Assembly (NCBI RefSeq): GCF_040712315.1
Contig: NC_134023.1
Location: 66,438,757-66,502,756, forward strand
Length of the DNA stretch: 64,000 bases
From: Castanea sativa
Taxonomy: Eukaryota; Streptophyta; Magnoliopsida; Fagales; Fagaceae
Direction: 5' to 3'
The notes below the pieces were generated by a model that saw only the letters and a list, made by a program, of their open reading frames with translations, had not been told where the DNA came from and did no database searches. This document shows positions 47,068 to 57,574 of this stretch, piece by piece (the first letter of the stretch is position 1; every line of letters starts with the position of its first letter). The translations under genes and the position numbers were made by a program.

Positions 47068-48235
47068 CTTTTTAAATGTTATACTCTAATATATTGTAAA
47101 TATTATATATGGTTATATTATAGTCAATACTAATTATTGTGTGTATGATTATTTTTGCTAAAACTATTATTATTATTAAAAATTTTGCTTCATAAATCCT
47201 TTATTTGAGTTTCTTTCAATTTCATTATGAACCACAAGCATTGTAAGTTATATTTAATATTTAGCATAAAAAATTGTAGTAGTTGTGGGGAGTAAAAAGA
47301 CCCTGATGGGTATATGGGCCTTTGGGCCATGCTAAGGAAGGCCGACCTGCTCCTGGGTTTAGAACTTGTTAGTTTTGTGGGTCGGCCCATACGCCGAGGA
47401 TCCGAGAGTACAGCCGAGGATGATTTTTCCCCTCGGACGGACATCGGAGATTCCGGGACTTCATTGTAAAGGTTAGGGAATGACACGGTGAAGACCAATG
47501 GTAAAAGGGGGTGAACCCTTGAATGTTCTAGAAGCATCGATGCTAGAGAAATACCAAGGATAAAGGCTGCCACATCCGCATTAAAGACCCTGCACCTACC
47601 ACCCTGGCCGCATTAATGGGGACGTGACACCTGAACAGTGGAAGGGAAACTTCTGGTTACTATTCAAAGGCACTGAGAAAAGAAATATCTAGACTAAGGG
47701 GGAGTTGGGGCAACACGTGTACAAAGTATCAAAAATAAGAGTATTTAAGGAGCAACCTAGAACTGAAAATGGGGACGGACTACTTTGTAATCTAAAAGGA
47801 AAAGAAAAAAGAGGAAGAGATAATATAAGAACAACTCTTGGTTTACGTCCGAGGAGGTTGATTTACAATATTCCCCGTTGTTTTTGAGTGTTTGCAATCT
47901 TTGGCTTGTCATTTAATCTTCACACACTTCTAACCTGGGTTTCAAGCCCACACTCTACAAATTCATATTGTTTAAGGCTCATTGGGCCTGAGCCCGTAAC
48001 TGTTCTTGGGGCCAGGTGTAATTGTGCACTTACAGTAGTCACTATAATTAATTTTTATTATTGTTATTTTGTTTTTATTTAAGATTATATTTCTTTAGAA
48101 GATATTTATGATTATCTGATTGTGTTTTTTTTTTCTTCCTTTCTTTTTTTGCAAGTATCACTCTTTAATTCCTACATTCCTTCACTTTGTATCGCGATTG
48201 TAGTAAGCTTCTCGGCTCCCTAGTTTAATTGGAAA
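47068..48235. repeat. Duplicated segment, copy B (carries the solo LTR)
   Basis: Same sequence as 45,172-45,845, interrupted by the LTR at 47,284-48,034. It continues after it with 'gtagtcactataatta' and later 'gcaagtatcactctttaatt' and 'tgtatcgcgattgtagta'. Confidence 0.65.
47284..48034 (+). mobile_element. Solo LTR, 751 bp, with 5-bp target duplication
   Basis: It starts TGTGGGGAG and ends GCACTTACA (TG...CA), with GTAGT at 47,279-47,283 and again at 48,035-48,039. The sequence is markedly GC-richer than its surroundings ('ggcccatacgccgaggatcc', 'cctcggacgg'). A TATA-like 'gtatttaagg' near 47,740 suggests plus orientation. No internal element sequence adjoins, so it is the product of LTR-LTR recombination. 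ORFs inside it are not genes. Confidence 0.88.
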
Positions 48236-48239
48236 TTAT

Positions 48240-49885
48240 TTTCTTAGTTTGTAATTTTTTTATATAGATGGTTTGTAAAAAATATACCTTCAGATATTTT
48301 AATTTTTTAATTTCAGTGTTTATATATTAAAAATATTGTGAAAATTTATCTTCACTTACACTTTACTTTATATATTGTGTGTATGAATTTAAGAATATGG
48401 TAATTAGGGTTGATTCCATTCCAATTATGAGTATGAGTATGATTAATTTCTTATATTCTATTTAATTTAGGGTTAACCAAGATCTTAATAGTACTTTATT
48501 GTCAATTCATTAATATCATAGAGGCTATCTCAGTCCCCCAAAAAAAAAAAAAGGTAAATTTAGTTTGATTTATAGACAATTTCCTACTAATATAAGTAAT
48601 GGATGTTGCATGATTTAACTCATTGTAGCATTTAATGTAGGATATATTCGAAATGGAGCCTAGGCCATTAAATATTCAATATTTAAATAGCTAGAGCTGA
48701 GTGAATTCTATTAAAGAGGATTGGTACACTGATAATTTATGATTGTCCATCATAGTAGTTAAAATTATTTTTGTTTGTTTGTTTGTTTTTTTTATTATAT
48801 TTTTTATATTTTTTTATTTTAAGTAACTTACATAGCATTAACATTTAGAAGGATCTGTTATGGGTTTAGTTAATTATTTTATGTAGCTCTTCATTTTGCT
48901 TCTTCTAAAACAAGACAGATTATGGTATTCTTATGCATTCATATGATAATAGATAAATATTTCTAGTATCATACAATTTTCGTATTATTATTATACCTAA
49001 AACTTAGATATTTGATTTATGGGCATATACTAGCTTTTTTTTTTTGGGTTTTCTTATAGCATACATGTTTATTATAGGCTAACAAAGTAAGTATTTCTTT
49101 AAGGAAAATTTATTTCAATTTTGAAATATATTTTTGCTATATTAAATTTTAGGCAAGAATTCATGGACAAAAAATTTAAAACATATCATACAAATTAGTT
49201 CATGTTGCAAAACACATAATACAAAAACAAGATTTTCATGCTTAGCGATGCCCCTAAAACATATCAACATGAATATTAAAAAAAGAAAAGTAACTACTTA
49301 AGAGATGTAACTTACCTTGTAAGAGATAACGAATGGATAAATATTTGCAAGTGTTGTTCTTTATAGTTGTTTGTAGAATATATGGCACACATGAATTGAA
49401 AATAGTTGATAGAAGGTTGATAGAATATTTTGGGGAAAAAGAGTGGAGAATAAGAACCATGGAAACTTCAGTAGCATTAGTGTTGTTTAAATAGGATGCA
49501 AGTTCTATATAAGTTAAATTCTTAGATTTTAAACTGTATAACTAGATACGCCAATTGACCAAATGCAACACAACACAGACCAAGATGGGACACTTTGATA
49601 CAAACACATTACTTAACTATAAACATATATTCACTTTTACTTTTGTTTTGTTAGTGTGTCAGCAAATAATCTCTGCAAAGAATCAAACACAAGAATTTTG
49701 TTTCTTTGTTTCATAGGGCAAATCATGCAAAAAAAACTCTGTTTTTTTTTAAAAAAAAATTTACAGTGTGCACATCAATCATCTTTTTCTTCCATAATTT
49801 TCTCTCTTTGAGGGGCATGTATGGATAGGTTTTGCAACATATTCACATATTAGCACTAGCACAGAATAAGAATCTATGTATTTTT
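48240..49885. other. Gene-free AT-rich intergenic DNA
   Basis: Nothing recognisable as a gene, RNA or bounded repeat. Several poly-T tracts occur (for example 48,785-48,830 and 49,740-49,765). Confidence 0.45.
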
Positions 49886-50280
49886 TTTTTTGTTGAGAAT
49901 TGTTGAGGTACAAATTTTCAATCCTCAATCTCATTAGCCCACTCACTAAAATACCCATACAAGCCCATAAATTACTTTGAGCCCCACAAATATTTCCAAC
50001 ATACTACCCAAATACTTTCCACATATTACCCAAATATTTCCCCATGTTATTACTCAACTTGGGCCTTCAAGAATATTACCCAATATCTCCTACATATTAT
50101 TACCCAACTTGGGCTCCCACAAATACTTCCCATACAAGTCCCATAAATTATTTTAGGCCCACACAAATATTTATCATACCATTACCAAAATTGGGCCACA
50201 AAATTATGTCATTTCTATAAAAGCCCAAACTCATTTACCTTCTGGGCAAAACCCAAAAAGCCCAACAAGAATCTCTTACA

Positions 50281-50403
50281 AAGCCCGTTGCTACATGACA
50301 TCTCTAAAGCACATTGTTACGTGACACCCCAAAATCTGTTGCTACACGGTACCTCTAAAGCCGGTTGCTACATAGCATCCCTAAAGTCCGTTGCTACATA
50401 GCA
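50281..50403. repeat. 26-bp tandem array in the LTR, about 4.7 copies
   Basis: Units start at 50,281, 50,307, 50,332, 50,358 and 50,384 with consensus 'aagyccgttgctacat' + 'agcatcccta'. Divergence is about 10-25% between units. Confidence 0.88.
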
Positions 50404-50431
50404 ATATTTTTACAAAATCACAAACTATTTA

Positions 50432-50664
50432 CAAAAGACCAAATATTATTTTGGCAACTTTTTCAAAAAAACCCAATATTATTTTGGTAACTTTTACAAA
50501 AAAGCCCAATATTATTTTGGCAACTTCTACAAAGAGTCCAATATTATTTGGCAACTATTTACAAAAGGCTTAATAGTACTTTGGCAGCATTTTATTGAAA
50601 CCCCAAAACTATTGGGCAAACAATTATTCTACCAAAGCCCAAATATTATTTGGTAAAAGAATTA
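50432..50664. repeat. 34-36-bp tandem array in the LTR, about 6 copies
   Basis: The core 'cccaatattattttggcaac' followed by 'ttttacaaaaaag' repeats with increasing decay from left to right, directly after the 26-bp array. The Thr/Lys/Asn/Ile ORF over it simply mirrors the repeat. Confidence 0.85.
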
Positions 50665-53055
50665 TATTATGCTCAAAGCCAAAAACTATCCTTTTGCAAA
50701 ACATATTTTGATATACTAAATTCCCTAACTCATGGGAAACATAAAATTACCTATGACATATTACCCATATTTCAAAACAATTTCTTCTACAAAATTCATG
50801 GGAACTATGCTTATTTTTTCCATAAGAAACTCTAACTACAAAAGCTCATGTATGTTACCCATGGCAAAACTATTTATTTTGTAGGGATGAACAAGCCCAA
50901 AGAAGCTCAACTAAGGCCCAGCCGAGACAACCCAGCTCATGTACAAATCTCAGCAACTAAAGCTCACTTGAGTAACTAAAGTGGTTAGACTAGCCACTAG
51001 TCAAGTTTCAGCACAACTAAGCTGACACATTGGGCTCAGTACCATCATTTTTAGCTTGTCAAATCAAATCAGAAAGAAACACATGTCTAGCTGAGCTTAC
51101 ACCTTTCCTCGACAAGTTGATTTTCATGATTACTGATGTGACATAAAGCTATGCTAATAAGACTTAAAATTGTGAAGTTGCAACCAGCCATTCTTTCTCT
51201 CTTCTTCAACACAATCGGTCAAAGACCAAGGAGCAGCCATGAACAGACCATGCAAGCTTCTGGAATTACTTATCAACAACTCATTACCATGCCAAAAAAA
51301 GTACATTTTCTGGTTCATGAACCAAGCACATGAACCCTAATGGGGAAATTCAGGGAACTGTGGTTTGGAGGGCACTAAGGAGATCTCTAGCAGAGGGCTC
51401 CAAGATTGACACCTGGCTTGGGGTGACACAATCTGCCCTAGGAAGTGTGGTGGGCCTTTTTTTTTGGGTTGGATTGCTCTTGTTGTACCATGGCCCATGA
51501 TTCTGGGGTAAGAGAGTCGGGACTAGCTTAATTGAAACACACCTTAGGCCAGCTTGTGCGCAAGTTGGGCCTTTCCTGTGCTGACGCATCCTGGCAGGAA
51601 CCTTGAATGTATCACGTGCTCATAGTAGGAAAGAGTATTGCAAAAACAAGATGCAGCAGGATAAGTAAAACATTTTTAACTAAAACATTTTCTGCTAATA
51701 ATTATAATACATGAAAAACTCCACGAAGGAAGATGTCATAGTATGATTACGAGTGACAAGGTCACAGCGAAGAAACACTAATAGTAAAATAGAAAGTTAG
51801 TCATTGATAAACCAAAATGAGAGAAAAGAAAATCCATCTGCTAAATGAATGGGCTTAGTAGATACAAGTCCAAAAAGGGAACCAATCTCTAATGTGTGTA
51901 ACCTCAGAGATAACTCTTGCCGTAGAAATTACACACTTTGGAAAAAGGACCTAGATGGCTTAATCTTGAATTCCTGGTTCGTTAGAGAGTGGGCTATTGA
52001 GAGGGAGAGAAGTGGGTAGCCTATTGATGCATGCTTTTGCTCCTATCACTCATGTTTTTCCATTTCTTTTTGATTTTATGTATTCTTTCTTTCTTTCTCT
52101 CTTTGTTTGCTTTGTTTTCTATTCTTTCTTTCTATCTTTCTGTTTTTCTGTTTGTCGTTCTCTCCTTTTTCATTATGCACGTCTATGGCCTTTTATATTA
52201 CTTGTCGTGACAGGATTTGTCATTTTTACCCTTTAACCACTTTTGGCCTGTTGTGGGTATCCTTCCAGGACTACCCACTGGTTTGTCAACTGTCCAGCCA
52301 CTACTACTACATTGTATTGGCTGTGCCATGCCTCATCCCTAAACAAGAGTGGTTTTTTTTTTGTCTTTTACCTCCCTTGACACTCCTATTCGGATTAGGG
52401 TTAAACTTCTCCCTTACCAAGCTGTATAGCATGCATCTGGTGATTTTAGCTCATGTTTACCTTTTTTGGGTGAAATGTCATCCCAGCAGGACATTTTCCC
52501 CAAAGAGCTTAAGTGGGAACCCCAAAATAGGCTCCCCCTTCTCCCCACTGCCTAACCACACCTTCTTATACCTTTGGCCCATGGCTCACCTCTCCTGTAT
52601 TGGCTGGGTACAGGTAGATGGCACCTAAGTCGTGTGTGTGCTCCACTTCCGTTTGAGCCCATTGCTTTTTTGGCTCTCACGCCTTTGTCATTGCCTCCAG
52701 GTTTGTTTGATTCTGCTGCATGCTCTGGTATTCGTTTAACTCTTGCGGCATGAATGATACATGGGCCTTTGGGCTTTTTTCTTTGCATCCCATCCCTTCT
52801 TCGAATTGGGCATTGCTTGGGTATGGGCTTTCCCCCTTGTACTTGGCCCATGTCTGTTTACCTTGCATCTGTGGGCTGGCTGGTGCTCCTGCCATGCCAT
52901 TGCATTGCTCCTGCTATAATATCACTTATCCTTTTGGCTTGTTGTTACTTTTGGGCTTATAGGCTGAAGCACCTGCCAGGTCAATTTCATATATTATTCC
53001 TTCTTTTGGTATTTACTGCCTAGCATTCTTGCTAGGCCAACCCATTTCGTACGTT

Positions 53056-53360
53056 GGGCTTCCTTGGCCCATTTTATTCTTTGGGCTTCCTTAGCCCATT
53101 TCATTCGTCCCTACCTCTTGCACTCCCATGCGATTTTTGGTAAATCCTTTGGGCTTCCCTGGCCCAATTAGCACATCCTTACCTTTCGGGCTTATTGGCT
53201 TTTGAGCGAACCCCATGAAATTACTAATTCCTTTCTTTGGGTTTTCCTGACCCATTTTTTACTTTCTTTCCATATTTTACAATTCCCATGGGCTTACTAC
53301 ATCATTCCTTGAGCTTTCTTGACCCATTTGCTTTCTCATTGGCCAATTTTGTGGGCCTGT
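53056..53360. repeat. Degenerate GGGCTTCCTTGGCCCA repeat zone in the LTR
   Basis: The 16-base word 'gggcttccttggccca' recurs with changes at about 53,057, 53,082, 53,150, 53,240 and 53,312 at irregular 25-90-bp spacing. Each copy is itself a partial palindrome (GGGC...GCCC). Confidence 0.7.
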
Positions 53361-53482
53361 TGACCATTATTCCCGTCATTCTAGCACAATGGTCTTTATT
53401 TTACTATTCTCTTTCTCCATCTTTTTCATATTGTTGGGCTTCTTCTGCCATTGGGTCTTTTTGTCAAAAGTGGGCATCAACA

Positions 53483-53494
53483 TTCAGCCCCTTG
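53483..53494 (-). promoter_or_regulatory. Candidate polypurine tract of the Tat-type element
   Basis: Minus strand CAAGGGGCTGAA directly precedes the LTR's TGTTGA. The polypurine tract primes plus-strand DNA synthesis in LTR retrotransposons. This one is short and interrupted by CT, so the call rests mainly on position. Confidence 0.5.
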
Positions 53495-53524
53495 AGCATA
53501 TGAATTGCTCCTACAGTTCATATG

Positions 53525-53543
53525 CAAATATATATATATAAAC
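53525..53543 (+). promoter_or_regulatory. Candidate TATA box for the antisense PMD gene
   Basis: 'aaatatatatatataaacc' lies about 320 bp upstream of the PMD ATG at 53,864, on the strand opposite to gag-pol, followed by CT-rich sequence. It suggests the cargo gene once had its own promoter just inside the 3' LTR. Confidence 0.45.
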
Positions 53544-55109
53544 CTCTTTTCTCTCTCTTTTTTTTTTCCACGGGTTTTTGAACAGTGGGCTTTGCCTTAT
53601 TTTCTTTCTTGCCATGAACAGGGTTGTCTCTTCGAATTCCCCAGTTTCGCAGTTGTTTTGAAACACAAATTCTGCTTCATTAATACGATGCTTCTTTTAG
53701 CGGCTGACTAGTTGCCTTCTTTCACGTCACTTTTATTGCCCTTAATCCATAAACTCTTCCCTTTCCCATGATTCGCTCAGAATGCTTTCTTTATTCCTTT
53801 CTCTTCACTGTGTCACCTTCCTCTAAACCTCACCACCCATCTTCCCCATTCAAATAATCCGTTATGTCGCCTGCGAAAGATGAAGGCTCTTCTCACCATG
53901 AGGGGAAAGGAGTCACCACCAATGATCCTCTCACCAAAATTATGGGCGAAGAGACTCCCCTTTTCAAATCAAACCGCTCCGAGGAGGAGGAAGGGGGTCG
54001 CGACCCAAATAGTGAGTGCCATCCCCTCATCGATCCATGGTACGATGCTCACATTCACTTCCCCATGGTGCTCGGTGACTATTCGCCTCTACCGCCGAGG
54101 CGTGTGTGGCTTTCTATTTGCTGCTATGATATGGCAGTTTCTTGGGCCCCTTTGATTTCCACCATTTTTGATCTTGATATATGGCAAGGGATATTGCTTC
54201 TCGTGCCCATCCTTTTTGAATTTAGGTCGGGTACTTCCTTGGGTTGGAAGGAGTGGGTGGACAAGGAGTTTTTTGACGCAGGTTTCATGGAGCTGTTATA
54301 GTAGGCTGGTGTGTTGAAGGCCATTGTTTCATCTTGGTGCTTGTCCAACTACCATGACTTGTTCAATCTTTGTCATTTAGTTCGCCAATGGTGTAGCACC
54401 ACCCATACCTTCTTCCTTTCTTGCGGCGAGATCACCGTGACCTTGGAGGATATGGCAAACCAACTGTTGTTGCCTATCCTTAGTGATATGGACTCGAGCA
54501 ATATTGAGCTTTTTGTCGAGAAGGAGGCCATGGAGGCTGAGTTGAGGAAAGGGATGAGTGGGAATGCGAAGTTGTCCAATTGAGTTGGAGCTTTTTCCAA
54601 GGCTTTCGATGCTATCCGCCGTGCAGCCTTCATTGCATTTTGGCTTTGTAAGTTTATTTTGGCCCTCACCCACATTATGCTGTAAAACGTCTTTACTCTC
54701 GTTTAGCCATAAAGATTTCAGTCGGGGTGAGTCTGCCGTTGGCCTCTATGTTTCTGGGTTATTTGTATATGCAGTTGGACATTCTACAGGGTGATGAGAG
54801 GCAAATAGGTTCCTGCCACATAGTTACTACTTCTACTCACAATACCATATTGCAACAGCTGTTGTGGGAATTTTGTGCCAAGCATTTGGATAAGTGCAAG
54901 TCCGTCTGTTTTGCCAAAGAGAAGTACCGGCCTTGTCTGAAGGTTATTACTGATTTCTGTGGTCTTTTTGTTTTTGATTTTCCGTTGGCTTACCGCTGGG
55001 TTGGGTTGAAGCCATTTGGGCATCCTGCCGTTGAGTTCTTTGACAAGGGAGTTGGCTTTTGTTGGCGGACTTACAGAAATTTAGGTAATGGTTTCACCTA
55101 TATTGATCT

Positions 55110-57574
55110 TGTCACGTCCCAAACCTGTTCTTCAGAATTTAGAGCATGACTAGCATGTTAATATCAAGTTTACCTCAATACTAACATGAACTAACCTAAG
55201 CTGAAGGTGCTTATCAAAAATCGTATTTTGTATTCATTTTCATTTCCTTGCATAAAAGTCATAATATACAAAATTCGTAAAACTTTGAAACTTCATTTCA
55301 TTTCGAACTCTGCAAGATTACAACTTGGCTGAAACTTAAGGTATTCATGTAAATATTGCATAGCTAAATGTTTAGCAAAACTATTGTTTACAACCCTAAC
55401 CCCAAGACATAAAATTGGGGTTTGGAACATATTAAGATTCTGAATTATGTCATTGCTCAAAAGGATCAAGTATATCTTGATTACTCCTATTATCCTATAC
55501 AAAAAAGAGCTAAACTACTATATAGCAAAAACTATACATTCTAACAAACAAGAATCACAAATTTCTTGCCACCTCTAATACTCTCGCTGTTTCTAGGACG
55601 AAACCTATGCACTGAAATATAATAGGGTGAGCTGTGAAGCCCAGTAAGGTTTTAAGCTCCATGAGCATTTAATAAGAATGCATGTAAATTAAGTATTTTA
55701 TGGATATGCCAACTTTGAGAAATTATCCTTCATACTATTCATATTTTTCTTAAAATAACTTATGAACTTTCAGATGAAAATACTTTATTTTCCTTTCATA
55801 TAATAATAAAATGATATAATAAGGAACTTAAACATAATTCAGTCACCTTATCTTTAAATAGACTATAAAATACTTTATCATAAACTTCCCATCAGACTTA
55901 TAACATATTCAGCATACCTTTCTTATCATCATACTTTTCTTATAATTTCCTAATAGCTTAATAGCTCATTTATAATACATATTAGTCAGTCCAATTGTAA
56001 GTCTACCACAACTTTGGGAGGCTTCTAGCACAATTTGCTAGGCATCTAGCATTCCCCATAATGCTAGGTAATCCTAGGATTAAATCGGAAAGTATCACCC
56101 CTTTTGGTGTGATCATATCATCAACTATAGGTGTCGGTTGGCATCTTCCACAAGTTGGTCATTCCCAACGAGGGCAGGTACAGTAGAGTCCTCACCACTT
56201 ATAATGGCCAATCAGAATCTCCATGGAAATACCAATACTATAACCTCTACTGGCCAAGTTCATATCATAAAAATGGAATAACCGAAAACTATATTTTTCT
56301 AATAACTATGTTTTTACATGAATATTTCATAACAGAAGCATATCCACTTCATTTTTAAGTATTATGTTCGTGATATAAGTAATAGCATCAATATGCTAAA
56401 ATTATCATATATATAAGATTCAATAAGTCATGAACATATATTTTTACTTAAATCACGCTTATATATAGTATCTCTAATTAAAAGGTTTTGATGCATAATA
56501 ATTTTCTAAACAGCCTTTATACTTATCAAATGCACATGTCACATATCCTTTACCTGAAAACAAAAGATACGAGAGATTTGTATAAGAGGAGTTCAAGTGT
56601 CCATGTTCTCGTTCTCGTCACCTAGATGAAAGACCAAAGCCTATTACTTACAAACTCATCACCTAGATGAAAGACCAAAACTTATTACTTACAAACTCTT
56701 CCTGAGTATTTAAACTTATACATGAATCACAACTAAACTCTCAAACTCAAGAAAATCTTAATTCCCATCACACAAAGGTTCCCCAAAGCACATGATACAT
56801 TCATCAAACACATTATGTAACAAAACATAGAGAAACCAAGGAATAAAATTTATCTATGATCCAAACATACCAAAAGATGAGCGTAATAATTTATAGCTCA
56901 AAACATTCACCCTAACTTTAGAATTAAATCCTCAAAGTCAGGTATATCATATGTTGTTCACTGCTCATTTCAGCAACATATGCCTCATTTGTAAAATACA
57001 AATGGGCTGTCCATACACATCCAAACGTCATGAAATTTTACAGAGCCACTCTCCTGGATGTCTAGTATATAAAATATAAATTTTAGATTCAAATAATAAA
57101 ACCATGATTTATTAAAAATCATACAAGGAAACATACTCAAACCTATCCTGACAGAATTTTATGCAACTTAGAAATTAATTTATAAGAACTACTCCTATGT
57201 ACCAAAATGTGTCTTAGAATTCAAAATAACTGCTCCTAGCATCCTAGTTCACAAAAATTGATTTAATCTAGATTTTTCTTGTTGTAAATACCAAATCTGT
57301 CGCAGTGACAGCTTTAACAGATTTTCTTACAAAATCATCAACTAATTGCAATTGGCCTTCATTTCATGTGGCTATTTTTAAACCTACACTATACATGTTA
57401 GAATACATGAATAAACATCCAATTGATCATAATATCTTCAATATTTCAAATTGTTAACACAAAACCACAAATTCAGCTTCTAACAATTAGAATAGAGAAC
57501 ATAGAAGTGAAACTAAAGCAAACCATTACACTATTAAAATACTCATAACTATGCAATAAGGTTGGGATGTTACA
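55110..57574. mobile_element. 2,465-bp insertion in the PMD gene with 15-16-bp inverted termini
   Basis: Left end 'tgtcacgtcccaaacc'; right end reverse-complemented 'tgtaacatcccaacc'. The insertion splits the PMD codons for ...TYID and SVMG.... Flanks are GATCT (left) and GATTC (right), so a 5-bp target duplication would need two changes; a 3-bp GAT duplication is exact. TG...CA ends would also suit a solo LTR. The interior is AT-rich without coding sequence, but has a 41-bp direct repeat (56,618-56,699) and a GC-richer patch (56,130-56,270). Superfamily undecided. Confidence 0.7.
56618..56699. repeat. 41-bp tandem duplication
   Basis: Two adjacent copies of 'tcacctagatgaaagaccaa' + 'agcctattacttacaaactca' differ at about four positions; they lie inside the 2.46-kb insertion. 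Confidence 0.92.

Larger units (their letters stand above)
49891..53482 (-). mobile_element. Putative 3' LTR of the Tat-type element, 3,592 bp
   Basis: On the plus strand it begins TGTTGA and ends TCAACA, a perfect 6-bp terminal inverted repeat with TG...CA. Immediately beyond the right end, the minus strand reads CAAGGGGCTGAA, a purine-rich tract in the position of a polypurine tract for a minus-strand element. Long LTRs are typical of the Tat lineage. It contains two tandem arrays and a GGGCTTCC-rich zone (listed separately). The left flank is poly-T, and the matching 5' LTR lies outside the window, so target duplication and LTR pairing cannot be checked here. Confidence 0.65.

Noticed and set aside
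47190..48082. ORFs of 60-127 residues on both strands at 47.2-48.1 kb
   Set aside because: They fall within or overlap the solo LTR and are open only because of its higher GC content; no domain.
50281..50664. Regularly spaced repeats that could suggest a CRISPR array
   Set aside because: Units are directly adjacent without unique spacers, diverged, and lie in a plant LTR; this is ordinary tandem repetition.
51997..53503. Phe/Leu/Ser-rich plus-strand ORFs that look like membrane proteins
   Set aside because: Translations of T/C-rich putative LTR sequence; no consistent frame, no family resemblance.
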